Source of the DNA: DASVCN01 sp040905665
GTDB taxonomy: Bacteria > Deinococcota > Deinococci > Deinococcales > Trueperaceae
Length of the DNA: 64,000 nt
Direction: 5' to 3'
Assembly: GCA_040905665.1 (NCBI GenBank)
Contig: JBBDRD010000014.1
Location: 62,001-126,000, forward strand
Below are positions 1 to 8,516 of the stretch, one piece after another. Made by a program: the position numbers and the translations under genes. Below the pieces are notes generated by a model, which did not search any database, was not told the origin of the DNA, and saw nothing but the letters and a program-made list of their open reading frames with translations. How positions within the stretch are numbered: position 1 is the first letter of the stretch; every line of letters starts with the position of its first letter.

Positions 1-279
1 CAGATCTTCGATAACCCGCTCCACCCGTACACGCGAAAACTGCTCAAGTCGGTTCCAAAGCTCGGAGAGAAACGACGCGGGCCACTCGAGGCGATCGAGG
101 GCACCGTGCCGATACCGATGAACCTTCCTCGCCAGTGCCCATTCTTCGACCGATGCCCCGACGCCATGCCAGGCGTCTGCGACGTTGCCATGCCTGAACT
201 AACCGAGCCAGATGGCCGGCACCCGGTGCGGTGCTTCCTGCATCACCGAGAAGTAGAGGAGGCGGAGGTTCATGCCTGA
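1..279 (+). CDS. ABC transporter ATP-binding protein (OppD/DppD type), C-terminal part
   Basis: Only the last 92 residues lie in the window; the Walker motifs are upstream of it. The reading frame is open from base 1 and shows the start of the oligopeptide/dipeptide ATPase C-terminal extension (NPLHPYTRKLLKSVP), then a cysteine cluster (RQCPFFDRCPDAMPGVC, CFLHH) typical of OppD/OppF tails. It overlaps the next ATPase gene by 8 bp, so the two are translationally coupled, as usual for the paired ATPases of this importer family. The substrate cannot be read from this piece. Truncation is by the window edge, not biological. Confidence 0.85.
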   Translation, partial: QIFDNPLHPYTRKLLKSVPKLGEKRRGPLEAIEGTVPIPMNLPRQCPFFDRCPDAMPGVCDVAMPELTEPDGRHPVRCFLHHREVEEAEVHA

Positions 280-1351
280 GGCCGCCGGACCCCACGGGGT
301 GAACCAGCGGGCAGCGGCATCAGCGGGCGCTCCGCGGGGACAGAATGCCGGAGAACCGCTCCTCCGTGTCGAAGGTCTGAAGAAGTACTTCCCGATCGAA
401 AAGGGATTCCTGCGCCGCCGCACGGGCGAGATCAAGGCCGTCGACGGGGTGTCGCTGGAGGTCATGCCCGGCGAGACCGTGGGGCTCGTGGGTGAGTCCG
501 GCTCGGGCAAGACGACGTTGGGACGCTGTGTAATGCGTGGGCTCCGGGCAACCGAGGGCAACATCCACTTCAAGGTGGACGGGCGTTACGTCGACATGAA
601 CGCCCTTTCCGGTAGAGAACTTCAACCCATCCGGAAGCACATCCAGATGGTCTTCCAGGACCCGTACACCTCGCTCGATCCACGCATGACCGTACTCGAG
701 ATTGTCGGCGAGCCACTCGTTCACGGCCTCAACGCCAACCGTGCCCAGGTCGAGACGCGAGTGAGGGAGCTGATGAACGTGGTGGGGCTTAATACCCGCC
801 ACATCAATCGCTACCCCCACGCCTTTAGCGGTGGACAGCGGCAACGGATCGGCATCGCCCGCGCCCTCGCGACCAACCCCAGCCTGATAGTCGCGGATGA
901 GCCTGTCTCTGCCCTCGACGTCTCGATACAGGCGCAGATACTCAATTTGCTGGTGGAACTGCAGGAGCGCTTCGGGCTCGCCTACCTGTTCGTCGCACAC
1001 GACCTGAGCGTGGTGGAGCACATTTCAGACAGGGTCGCCGTCATGTACGTGGGACAGTTGGTGGAGCATGCCAAGACGGAGGATCTCTTCGCCGCGCCAC
1101 GGCATCCCTATACGGAAGCCCTCCTCTCGGCCGTGCCCCGTCCCGACCCGCACCGGAAGATGGAGAGGATCCTGCTGAGGGGCGAGGTGGCGAATCCAGC
1201 CGATCCCCCCTCCGGATGCTACTTCCACCCCCGCTGCCCCTACGCTCGCGACATCTGCAGTGTCGAGAAGCCGGCGCTGCGCGAGGTAAAGCCGGGCCAC
1301 CATGCCGCCTGCCACTTCTCCGAAGAGCTGGACCTGCAGGGAGTCTCCTAG
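272..1351 (+). CDS. Oligopeptide/dipeptide-type ABC transporter ATP-binding protein (OppF/DppF)
   Basis: The 359-aa cytoplasmic ATPase is the second of the OppD/OppF pair that powers import by a family-5 binding-protein system. Walker A is GESGSGKTT at residues 74-82, the Q-loop region is VFQDP at about 127-131, the signature is SGGQRQ at 186-191 and Walker B is IVADEP at about 206-211. The tail carries the HPYTEALLSAVP oligopeptide-transporter extension and a cysteine cluster (CYFHPRCPYARDIC). The ATG overlaps the upstream ATPase by 8 bp and has AGGAGG inside that gene at 256-261. It runs convergent to the permease genes at 1425-3592, an unusual split arrangement, but the same transporter is the obvious partner. 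Confidence 0.93.
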   Translation: MPEAAGPHGVNQRAAASAGAPRGQNAGEPLLRVEGLKKYFPIEKGFLRRRTGEIKAVDGVSLEVMPGETVGLVGESGSGKTTLGRCVMRGLRATEGNIHFKVDGRYVDMNALSGRELQPIRKHIQMVFQDPYTSLDPRMTVLEIVGEPLVHGLNANRAQVETRVRELMNVVGLNTRHINRYPHAFSGGQRQRIGIARALATNPSLIVADEPVSALDVSIQAQILNLLVELQERFGLAYLFVAHDLSVVEHISDRVAVMYVGQLVEHAKTEDLFAAPRHPYTEALLSAVPRPDPHRKMERILLRGEVANPADPPSGCYFHPRCPYARDICSVEKPALREVKPGHHAACHFSEELDLQGVS

Positions 1352-1368
1352 CCGCTGTTGGCCAGGCT

Positions 1369-1394
1369 AGCTGGAGTGCAAGTCGGCAGAGTCC
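1369..1394 (-). repeat. Duplicated tail of the neighbouring permease gene
   Basis: These 26 bases match 1427-1452 at 22 of 26 positions. Read on the minus strand they encode DSADLHSS followed by a stop, against DSADPHSS-stop at the end of the OppC-type permease. It is therefore a leftover 3' end of a second permease copy, lying in the convergent gap between the ATPase and permease genes. Confidence 0.6.
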
Positions 1395-1424
1395 AACAGA
1401 GTATCCTGGAATCCGCTGCTGGAG

Positions 1425-2597
1425 TTAGCTCGAGTGCGGGTCGGCGGAGTCCCGCAGCCCGTCACCCACGAAGTTGAAGCAGAGGACCGTGACGATCACG
1501 AACGCTGCCGGCAACATCAGCCACGGATGCACAGCAACGGTACGAACGTTCTGTGCTTCCTGGAGCATCACGCCCCAGCTCACTACCGGCGCCTTGAGTC
1601 CCACGCCGATGAAGCTCAGGGCGGTCTCACCCAGGATCATCTCGGGGATGGCGAGCGTGATGTGGATGATGAGGTAGCTTGCGAAGCCGGGGAGAAGGTG
1701 TTTGCGAATGATGCTGAACTGCGAGGCACCGGCGAAGCGTGCGGCCATCACGTAGTCTTCCGTGCGAAGTTGGAGGATCTTGCCGCGTACGGTGCGCGCC
1801 AGGCCGGTCCAGCCGAGGATAGACAGCACGAGGGTGATCATGAAGTAGACTCGCACCGGCGGCCACTCGGTGGGTACTGCCGCCGCCAGTGCCATCCACA
1901 GGGGGATGTGGGGAAGTTGCCCCAGGAATTCGATGATCCGCTGGATCACCATGTCGACGGCGCCGCCGAAGTAGCCGGAGATTCCTCCCAGGGTGATACC
2001 CAGGATGAAGCTGACGAAAACGCCGATCAGGCCGATGGAGAGCGAGATACGGGCCCCCTGCAACACGCGGGAGTATACGTCGCGCCCCAGGCTATCGGTA
2101 CCGAACAGGAACAGCTTGCCGCCCTCCTCGACCCCTGCGAAGCGGACGTCGGTAAGAAAGAGGCCCAGGAGCTTATACGGCTCACCTCGCACGAAGAACC
2201 GGAGGTCGTAGGCCTGATCGCGGTCAACCTGATACTCGCGAGCCAGCGTGTCCAGATTCAGCTCGAAGCTTGTCCCGTAGACGAACGGCCAGTGTGGACG
2301 GCCCTCGTGGATGAACCGGATCGGTGTGGGTGAGGCAGTGACGTGTGATGCATGCCGCTGCCAGGGATCGTAAGGCGAGAAGAATCCCGCGAAGATCGCG
2401 AGGAGGTAGAGGAGCCCCAGGACAGTGAGGCCGACCATCGCCAGCTTGTGTTTACGGAAGGCGCGCCATACCAGCTGGCTGCTGGATGCCAGGTAGTATT
2501 CCTCCGGATCCCCCGCCTTCCCGGGCTCCCTCGGCTCGAAACGGGAGCCCGGCCTGGTCCGGCTGAAGCGCCCGAAGGGAAGCGGCCACCACTTCAT
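1425..2597 (-). CDS. Oligopeptide-type ABC transporter inner-membrane permease (OppC-like)
   Basis: This 390-aa permease pairs with the OppB-like protein encoded just upstream on the same strand (ATGA overlap at 2594-2597). After a cytoplasmic N-terminus and one membrane helix (about residues 52-73) there is a long extracytoplasmic stretch of about 80 residues, then FGTDSLGRDVYSR and five further hydrophobic segments. The EAA-type loop that docks on the ATPases is AARFAGASQFSIIRKHLLP. The protein is longer than a typical 300-residue OppC because of the insert before the FGTD motif. The ATPases are encoded convergently at 1-1351 and the binding protein divergently at 3821. Confidence 0.92.
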   Translation of the reverse strand: MKWWPLPFGRFSRTRPGSRFEPREPGKAGDPEEYYLASSSQLVWRAFRKHKLAMVGLTVLGLLYLLAIFAGFFSPYDPWQRHASHVTASPTPIRFIHEGRPHWPFVYGTSFELNLDTLAREYQVDRDQAYDLRFFVRGEPYKLLGLFLTDVRFAGVEEGGKLFLFGTDSLGRDVYSRVLQGARISLSIGLIGVFVSFILGITLGGISGYFGGAVDMVIQRIIEFLGQLPHIPLWMALAAAVPTEWPPVRVYFMITLVLSILGWTGLARTVRGKILQLRTEDYVMAARFAGASQFSIIRKHLLPGFASYLIIHITLAIPEMILGETALSFIGVGLKAPVVSWGVMLQEAQNVRTVAVHPWLMLPAAFVIVTVLCFNFVGDGLRDSADPHSS

Positions 2598-3592
2598 GCC
2601 GATTCCCCTGCTTCGAATCGGATCCTGGGGTCCACGATGACGAGCAGGATGTCCGAGAGGAGGACGCCGATGAGCGCCAATACCCCGAGGACCATGAGTA
2701 GGCTGCCGGCGAGATACATGTCCTGCTGCTGCAGCGCCTGGAGGAGGAGCGGTCCCACCGTGGGCAGGCTGAGGACGATCGAGGTAAGCGTCTCACCTGC
2801 GACCAGCATCGGCAGGAGGTAGCCGATGTGGCTGATGATCGGATTGATCGCTATCCGAACCGGGTACTTGAAGAGCAGGCGACGTTCCGGCACGCCCTTG
2901 GCTCGCGCCGTGGTCACATACTGCTTCCGTAGTTCGTCCAGGAGGGAGCCCCGCAGGATGCGGATGAGGCTGGCCGTCCCGGCGGTGCCTATGACGAAGA
3001 GCGGGATCGGCAGGTGCTTGAGGAGATCGACGAACTTGCCCCAGCTCCAGGGAGCGACGACGTACTCCCGGGAGAACAGGCCGCCTACACTCCAGCCGAA
3101 GTACTTGAACGCCAGGAACATCAAAATCAGGGCGAGGAGGAAGTTGGGGACCGCCAGTCCGATGAAGCCCAGCACGGTAAAGACGTAATCCATGGGCGAG
3201 TACTGGTTGGTAGCCGAGTAGATGCCGATGGGCACGGCGATCACGTAGGTGACTATCAGCGTGCCGAATGTTAGCGCGGCCGAGAGCAGTATCCGCTCCT
3301 TGATCAGATCGAGGACGGGCTCGCCATATATGAACGATTCGCCGAGGTCCCCGTTCAGCAGGCTGCCGAACCAGACGAGGTACTGGCGGTGCAGCGGCAG
3401 GTCGAGGCCGTACCGTCGTGAGTAATTCTCCAACAGGGCCGGATCGACGACGAGTCCCATGGATCGCATGCGGGCGACCATCGTGCTCAGGTAGTCACCG
3501 GGAGGGAGCTGGATGATCAGGAACGAGACGAAGGAGAGCAGGAGGAGCAGCACCACCATGTAGATCATCCGCCTGCCGAGGTAGCCTGCCAT
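2594..3592 (-). CDS. Oligopeptide-type ABC transporter inner-membrane permease (OppB-like)
   Basis: A 332-aa first permease of the importer. It starts MAGYLGRRMIYMVVLLLLLSFVSFL with an N-terminal membrane helix, has the LPPGDY motif common in OppB/DppB proteins, and an EAA loop VTTARAKGVPERRLLFKYPVRIAINP. I chose the ATG at 3592 because GGAG lies a few bases upstream; an in-frame ATG at 3625 would add 11 residues but has a poorer ribosome-binding site and would overlap an operator-like sequence at 3611-3624. It overlaps the OppC gene by 4 bp and diverges from the binding-protein gene at 3821. Confidence 0.9.
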   Translation of the reverse strand: MAGYLGRRMIYMVVLLLLLSFVSFLIIQLPPGDYLSTMVARMRSMGLVVDPALLENYSRRYGLDLPLHRQYLVWFGSLLNGDLGESFIYGEPVLDLIKERILLSAALTFGTLIVTYVIAVPIGIYSATNQYSPMDYVFTVLGFIGLAVPNFLLALILMFLAFKYFGWSVGGLFSREYVVAPWSWGKFVDLLKHLPIPLFVIGTAGTASLIRILRGSLLDELRKQYVTTARAKGVPERRLLFKYPVRIAINPIISHIGYLLPMLVAGETLTSIVLSLPTVGPLLLQALQQQDMYLAGSLLMVLGVLALIGVLLSDILLVIVDPRIRFEAGESA

Positions 3593-3610
3593 CGGGTCTC
3601 CAATCCCTAC

Positions 3611-3624
3611 TGAACCGTTTTTCA
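3611..3624. promoter_or_regulatory. LacI-type operator-like sequence before oppB
   Basis: TGAACCGTTTTTCA resembles the window's other LacI-type half-site pairs (GTGAA...TTCAC around ACGG/CCGT) but is a poor palindrome. If oppB starts at 3592 it lies in the untranslated leader. Weak call. Confidence 0.3.
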
Positions 3625-3760
3625 TCGCCGAGCCAGGGCGTGGTCATGCGGCGGGGGCGATCGGTTCCGATTCTAACTACGTTCCAACGCACAACCTCCG
3701 CCTGTCAAGCTCCTTGACTGGCTCGGACGCTGTAACGTAGTCTACACTCCATAGTCCTTT

Positions 3761-3774
3761 GTAAAACGGTTCAC
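3761..3774. promoter_or_regulatory. LacI-type operator between divergent oppB and binding-protein genes
   Basis: GTAAAACGGTTCAC is an imperfect palindrome that matches the sites at 8337-8350 (GTGAAACGGTTCAC) and 8471-8484 near the two lacI genes. It lies 46 bases before the binding-protein start, in the shared divergent promoter region, so a LacI protein encoded here probably controls this transporter. Confidence 0.6.
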
Positions 3775-3820
3775 CGGCGGGCGAAAAGAGTCAAGCTGGG
3801 GAAGCCCTAGGAGGTTACAC

Positions 3821-5755
3821 ATGTATCGGCCAACGTTGAGACAACTCTCGCTCATCGGCCTTCTGTTGCTGCTATGGGCGGGCACCGCCTTCGGCCAGCA
3901 GTACCAGGAAGCGCCATCACTCGCTGAGCTGGTAGAGGCCGGCGAACTACCACCCGTGGAAGAACGGCTTCCCGCTGAACCGGCGGAACTGTTCCTGCTG
4001 GGTGAGCCCGGCGAGTACGGCGGCACCGCATTCGTGTACGCGGTCGCTCCCGACCCCTGGAACGACATGATGCCAGCCCCGGAGATGAGCCCGCGGTTCC
4101 TGCAGATGGACATGCAAGGGAATCTGAGCGCTTCGATGCTCGCTGACTGGGAAGTATCCGACGACTATATGACGGGCACGTTCACCCTCCGCGAGGGGAT
4201 GAAGTGGTCCGACGGACAGCCGGTCACCATGGACGATGTTCGGATCGTCTACGAAGTGATGGCCCAGGACCCCGAACTCACCTGGTGGAACCTCGACTAT
4301 CCCCGGAAGGGCTACGAGGTCGGGTTCGAGGCGATCGACGAGTGGGCCTTCCGGCTCACCCTCAACAAGCCCAAGCCCCGTTGGGAGGAGGAGCTGGCTG
4401 GCAACGCGGGCAACATGATCATGAACATCCTGCCCTCGCACTACATGGGCCGCTACCACCCCGACCTTAACCCCGACGCCGAGGAGCTGGCGGCGAGTGA
4501 AGGCTTTGATACCTGGCAGGACGCGTTCAACGACAAGTACGCCCCGTACGACATCGACCAGAAGCCGACACTGCACCCCTGGATCGTTACCGAGCTCACC
4601 TCCAACCGCCGCGTGCTAGAGCGCAACCCCTACTTCTTCGGCGTGGACAGCGAGGGACGTCAGCTTCCCTACATCGACCGCATCGTCGCCCAGATCGTCG
4701 ACCCGGAGACCTATTCCCTCAACATCGTCTCCGGCCAGAACGACCTCGCCTACCTCTACCCCACCTTCAAGGACTTCACCCTCTTCAAGCAGAACGAGGC
4801 TGCCGGCGACTACCGCGTGCAGCTTGTCCCCAGCCTCATGGCCTCGAACCTCTCGCTGATCTTCAACCTCACCCACAGCGACCCTGTCAAGCGCGATCTG
4901 TACGGGAACGTCGACTTCCGGCGTGCGGTTTCGGTAGCAATCAATAGGGACGAGGTGAACGACCTCCTCTACATCGGCCAGGCCGTACCGGGGCAAACGA
5001 CCGCCAAGCCGAACGCGGAGTGGTATCAGGAGGAGTGGGCCCAGAGCTACGCTCAGCACGACCCCGAGCTGGCGAACGGGCTACTCGATGGGTTAGGCAT
5101 GACCGACCGGGACGGTGAGGGCTTCCGGCGTGCTCCCGACGGCAGTGAGTTCGCCACCATCCTCACCATCACCGATAGCATCGAGGGCGTAGGTGACCCG
5201 GCACAGGCCGCCGAGTTGTTGAAGGAGTACCTGGAGGACGTGGGCCTGCGCGTCGAGATCCGCAACGTCGGGGGCGACCTCCACAACGAGTCCCTGGACG
5301 CCGGTACCTTCGACGCCACCATCGAGGGTCATTCCTACCTGCAGGAGTACGAGAGCTTCGCCGTCCTCGGCGACGAGAACTACTCATGGGCCGGTCGCGG
5401 CTGGTTCAACTGGCTCAGGGCGCAGCAGCAGGTCGAGTCGGGAGAGCGCAGCCTGGAGGACTTCGAGGGAGGCGTGCTGCCCGGTGTCGAACCGCCACAG
5501 TGGGTCAAGGACCACGAGGAGACCTTCCAGCGTGCCCGCCAGGTCCACCCAGACAGCGAGGAGTACGCCGAGCTGATGACCCGGATCTTCGACAACCAGG
5601 CGGAGCAGTTGGTTGTCATCGGCGTGGCCGGCCAGCTCCCCGACCTGTTCATCGCCAGCAACAGCATCCACAACGTCCCCGAGGCCTACACCCCGCGGCA
5701 GATCTGGCAGGGTGAGTTGGGCGAGTTCGCCTACCAGTTCTGGATCGACCAGTAG
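3821..5755 (+). CDS. Family-5 extracellular solute-binding protein (peptide or oligosaccharide)
   Basis: The 644-aa protein captures the ligand outside the membrane for the Opp-type transporter next door. A Sec signal peptide covers residues 1 to about 26 (hydrophobic LSLIGLLLLLWAG, cut near AFG) and there is no lipobox cysteine. The SBP_bac_5 body shows LREGMKWSDGQPVTMDDVRIVYE and FRRAVSVAINRDEVNDLLYIGQA, both family hallmarks. The start is supported by AGGAGGT at 3809-3815. The LacI-type operator upstream and the nearby carbohydrate genes favour an oligosaccharide ligand, as known for family-5 proteins in Thermotoga; a peptide ligand remains possible. A strong hairpin terminator follows at 5793-5820. 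Confidence 0.93.
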   Translation: MYRPTLRQLSLIGLLLLLWAGTAFGQQYQEAPSLAELVEAGELPPVEERLPAEPAELFLLGEPGEYGGTAFVYAVAPDPWNDMMPAPEMSPRFLQMDMQGNLSASMLADWEVSDDYMTGTFTLREGMKWSDGQPVTMDDVRIVYEVMAQDPELTWWNLDYPRKGYEVGFEAIDEWAFRLTLNKPKPRWEEELAGNAGNMIMNILPSHYMGRYHPDLNPDAEELAASEGFDTWQDAFNDKYAPYDIDQKPTLHPWIVTELTSNRRVLERNPYFFGVDSEGRQLPYIDRIVAQIVDPETYSLNIVSGQNDLAYLYPTFKDFTLFKQNEAAGDYRVQLVPSLMASNLSLIFNLTHSDPVKRDLYGNVDFRRAVSVAINRDEVNDLLYIGQAVPGQTTAKPNAEWYQEEWAQSYAQHDPELANGLLDGLGMTDRDGEGFRRAPDGSEFATILTITDSIEGVGDPAQAAELLKEYLEDVGLRVEIRNVGGDLHNESLDAGTFDATIEGHSYLQEYESFAVLGDENYSWAGRGWFNWLRAQQQVESGERSLEDFEGGVLPGVEPPQWVKDHEETFQRARQVHPDSEEYAELMTRIFDNQAEQLVVIGVAGQLPDLFIASNSIHNVPEAYTPRQIWQGELGEFAYQFWIDQ

Positions 5756-5792
5756 GGAATAGTCAGAGGTAGCAACCCCGACCGGCGTAAGC

Positions 5793-5820
5793 GGGGAGGC
5801 GGCCGAAAGGCCGCCTCCCC
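5793..5820 (+). terminator. Strong hairpin terminator
   Basis: A perfect 12-bp GC-rich stem (5793-5804 with 5809-5820) closed by a GAAA tetraloop, followed by ATCTCTTT. It sits 37 bases after the binding-protein stop, in the convergent gap with the gene ending at 5857, and so may serve both strands. Confidence 0.85.
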
Positions 5821-5856
5821 ATCTCTTTGGCAAGGTCGACTCGGTCACCGCTAGCT

Positions 5857-6282
5857 TCAGCCGGGGAGCCCGAACTCCTCCTCACCGACTATCTGCTCCC
5901 AGCGGGAGTTCTCCCAACTCCTGCCCACCTCGCGGAGGCGATCGGTCAGGTCGTTACGCTCGTACTCGTTCCGGAAGACCGTAGCCCGCTCCAGGTAGCG
6001 GAGGTGGCGCTCGAGCCGGGCGATGAGCCACTCCCGATAACGCGCCTTCGCCCTGTCCAGGCGCTGGGGCGAGGCTCCCATCGCCTCCATCCTGGCGATA
6101 CGCTGCTTCTGGCCGTCACTCCATTCGGGCGGCGCTATTCCGCTCTGAACTATCCACTCCGTGTCTTCGCCATGGCGGTTTGCGATCCTCGCGAATACGC
6201 GGCTGGTGTAAGAGGACGCCACCCAGAAAAAGAGCAGGAACGCCACTACTATCCCGACGAGGATGAAGAGGAGTTCCAGCAC
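5857..6282 (-). CDS. Small membrane-anchored protein of unknown function
   Basis: A 141-aa protein with one N-terminal membrane helix (about residues 3-23, LELLFILVGIVVAFLLFFWVA) followed by a charged, helix-rich soluble domain with many Arg and Glu residues (QRLDRAKARYREWLIARLERHLRYLERATVFRNEY is cited only in part: RLERHLRYLERATV). The topology suggests an inner-membrane anchor with a cytoplasmic alpha-helical domain. It starts at GTG 6282 and lies 105 bases downstream of the esterase gene on the same strand. I do not recognise the family and assign no function. Confidence 0.65.
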   Translation of the reverse strand: MLELLFILVGIVVAFLLFFWVASSYTSRVFARIANRHGEDTEWIVQSGIAPPEWSDGQKQRIARMEAMGASPQRLDRAKARYREWLIARLERHLRYLERATVFRNEYERNDLTDRLREVGRSWENSRWEQIVGEEEFGLPG

Positions 6283-6387
6283 CAGTACACCTTACCGCCG
6301 GTCCGCGCTCCCCTGTTCTTCGGAGTCCCGGTCCCCGCTGGCCCGATCCTCGTACTCCCGGTCCGAGCTCCCCCGGTCCCCGGACTC

Positions 6388-7191
6388 CTAATCCTGATCC
6401 AGCAGATACCTCAGGCCCTCGAGGAGCATCGGGCGCCAGAAGTTCCAGTCGTGCCCGCCCGAGTCGATCTTCAGGCGGGCCGGACTCCCGAACTCCTTGT
6501 TGAGTCGCTCGAAGAGGAGCAGGGACTGGTATTCGCTGTTGAACCGCCAGCCGGCCGGCTCGTTCCAGTCGCTGTCACCTGCCGCGATGAAGAAGGGAAC
6601 CTGGCGTCCGGAGTCGCGGTAGGAGTCAAGGAGGGCTGGGTAGTTGAACTGCCGCCAGCGCCGCTCGTCGAAGGGCGTGCCAAAGGCGCCACTGCCCCGA
6701 GCGCTCGAGCCGGGGGGCGGCAGATCGTCGTAGAGGGCGGAGCTCATGGCGATCGCACCACTGAACAGCCGGGGGTAGCGCAGGGCGTAGCGAACAGCTC
6801 CGAAGCCCCCCATCGAGAAACCGGCGACGAGGAGCCTTCCCGCCTTCCCGAGTCCCGTCTGGGTCCTGACGTGCGGGAGGAGTTCGTCGATGACGGCAGA
6901 CTCTACGGCTTCTCGGCCGTCTACCCACCAGCTGGTCCCGCTGCCGGGAGCAACCGCCGCCACTGGCGGCAGCCGTCCCTGGGAGACCGCCTCCTGCAGC
7001 GCTTCGAGTCCTGGATCCCAGGAGCATTCGTCACCGCCGCTCCCGTGCAGGAGGAGAAGCAAGGGAGCATCCGGGAGCGTGGACGGCTCCACCTCCGGCA
7101 GGCAGAGCCGGTAGCGAAGGGAACCCGAGAGAGCCTGGGACGGCAGCTCAGCGAGCGACAACCGCGGCCTCGTCACGCCTCGACACGTCAT
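6388..7191 (-). CDS. Alpha/beta-hydrolase esterase (putative esterase D/Fes-like family)
   Basis: A 267-aa serine hydrolase without a signal peptide, so probably cytoplasmic. The oxyanion region is LLLLLHGSGGDE (about residues 45-54), the nucleophile elbow is GFSMGG with Ser126, the likely acid is in AAGDSDWNEP (Asp206 or Asp208) and the likely catalytic His247 is in SGGHDWNFW. The layout fits the esterase family that includes S-formylglutathione hydrolase, acetyl-xylan and feruloyl esterases. It overlaps the upstream lacI gene by 4 bp (ATGA), so it is under LacI autoregulation. The context points to deacylation of imported substituted sugars, but the substrate is inferred. Confidence 0.85.
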   Translation of the reverse strand: MTCRGVTRPRLSLAELPSQALSGSLRYRLCLPEVEPSTLPDAPLLLLLHGSGGDECSWDPGLEALQEAVSQGRLPPVAAVAPGSGTSWWVDGREAVESAVIDELLPHVRTQTGLGKAGRLLVAGFSMGGFGAVRYALRYPRLFSGAIAMSSALYDDLPPPGSSARGSGAFGTPFDERRWRQFNYPALLDSYRDSGRQVPFFIAAGDSDWNEPAGWRFNSEYQSLLLFERLNKEFGSPARLKIDSGGHDWNFWRPMLLEGLRYLLDQD

Positions 7192-8228
7192 TGCGTAGCG
7201 CTCGACTCGCGCCTTATCAGCTTGGGCAGGACGGTGACTTTTTCCGCTTCGGCACCGGCTTCTCCCGTGAGGCGCCTCAGCAGCATCTCGCAGGCGATCC
7301 GACCTCGCTCCCGGGCCAGGAGCGACACGGTGGTGAGGGTGGGCGTGGACATCCGCGCGGCTTCGATGTCGTCCATGCCCACGACCGCGACCTGCTCGGG
7401 CACTGCGATCTTCAACTCCTGCAGCCTCCTCATCGCCCCCAACGCCATGGTGTCGTTGGCGCAGAAAAGAGCGTCGAACTCGAGACCCTGGGCCCGCAGC
7501 CGGTCGACCGCCTCGTAACCACTAACCATCGTGAAGTCGCCGCTGGCAACCAGTCGTCCGTCGTACTCGATGCCGGCCTCCGCCAGCGCTTGCCTGTAGC
7601 CCCGATTACGGGTGTCGTGCGGCACCGTTCCGGAGGTTCCGTTGATGAAGGCTACCGTGCGACGGCCAGAGCCCAGCAGGTGTTCGACGGCCAGTTCCGC
7701 CCCACGGACAGAATCGAGGCGCACATTGTCTACCGGGCAGTCCAGGGGCAGGCCACCGATGACGCAGACGCTGCCCGCATGCACTGTTACCGACCTGATG
7801 AAGCCCTGGGTGACTTTGAGTGAGCAGAAGATCGCGCCGTCCACCTGGCGCTCCTCCAGGCCCTGGAGGGCAAGCCGCTCCTCTGCCCAATCACCCCCGC
7901 TGTTTACCAGAGTGAGGTGGTACCCGGCTGCGGCCGCCTCGCCCTGGACACCGACGGCCATCTGAGTGTAGACGGGGTTGGCCAGGTCGGGGACCACGAG
8001 GGCGACCTGCATCGTGAGCCGGCGTTTGAGGCTCCGTGCCGCGTGGTTGGGAGTGTAGCCGAGAGCGTCAATAGCTTCCCTGACGCGCAGCCGCACGTCC
8101 ATGCCGCAGTTCTCCGCATTGTTGAGGACGCGGGAGACCGTCCCCACGGATACGCCTGCGCGCTTGGCTACATCGGCGATCGTCACGTGGGCGGGGACTC
8201 CTCCCAATTTGGCTGGCAGTCGGTTCAT
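7188..8228 (-). CDS. LacI-family transcriptional regulator
   Basis: A 346-aa repressor with the LacI helix-turn-helix at residues 16-36 (TIADVAKRAGVSVGTVSRVL), the hinge region (RSLKRRLTMQVALVVPDLANPVY) and a periplasmic-binding-protein-like sugar-sensing domain ending in VAVVGMDDIEAARMSTPTLTTV. It is the first gene of a two-gene operon with the esterase (ATGA overlap) and diverges from a second lacI at 8517. The intergenic region holds two operator-like palindromes. It is closely similar in layout to the second LacI, so the two are likely paralogues with related operators. Confidence 0.93.
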   Translation of the reverse strand: MNRLPAKLGGVPAHVTIADVAKRAGVSVGTVSRVLNNAENCGMDVRLRVREAIDALGYTPNHAARSLKRRLTMQVALVVPDLANPVYTQMAVGVQGEAAAAGYHLTLVNSGGDWAEERLALQGLEERQVDGAIFCSLKVTQGFIRSVTVHAGSVCVIGGLPLDCPVDNVRLDSVRGAELAVEHLLGSGRRTVAFINGTSGTVPHDTRNRGYRQALAEAGIEYDGRLVASGDFTMVSGYEAVDRLRAQGLEFDALFCANDTMALGAMRRLQELKIAVPEQVAVVGMDDIEAARMSTPTLTTVSLLARERGRIACEMLLRRLTGEAGAEAEKVTVLPKLIRRESSATQ

Positions 8229-8336
8229 AGACTCCTGGACAATGTTACCTCGGACACTCTTCCCGATCCGAACGCTCTGGAGCGCGCGTGCTCCCCCCGT
8301 ACGGTGTTCCGACAGCGTCTCCCGATCACTTTTACC

Positions 8337-8350
8337 GTGAAACGGTTCAC
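8337..8350. promoter_or_regulatory. LacI-type operator in the divergent lacI-lacI region
   Basis: GTGAAACGGTTCAC, with GTGAA and TTCAC as perfect inverted arms and only one mismatched inner pair. Extra half-sites (CGTTTCA) follow at 8354-8360 and 8371-8377. It lies 109 bases upstream of the minus-strand lacI start. Confidence 0.65.
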
Positions 8351-8470
8351 CGACGTTTCAAGGTTACGCCCGTTTCAGATCGAGCGGGGGACGTCCGACC
8401 CTCTGTCGCGGGAACCACCATCAGTCCGGAGTGAGGCCGTAGCTTTTCCGCCGTCACCTTGACCCTGCTC

Positions 8471-8484
8471 TTGAAACGTTTTAG
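8471..8484. promoter_or_regulatory. LacI-type operator upstream of the second lacI
   Basis: TTGAAACGTTTTAG has a perfect AAACGTTT core with weaker flanks. It is 33 bases before the GTG start at 8517, a position suited to repression of the plus-strand lacI/ADP-ribosylglycohydrolase operon. Confidence 0.65.
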
Positions 8485-8516
8485 CATCGCCAGAGACATA
8501 TGACGAATGGGCATAC

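Noticed and set aside
5827..7518. 563-codon plus-strand open frame
   Set aside because: It is antisense to the esterase and lacI genes, low in complexity (Pro, Val, Glu rich) and has no recognisable motif. High GC makes such antisense frames common.
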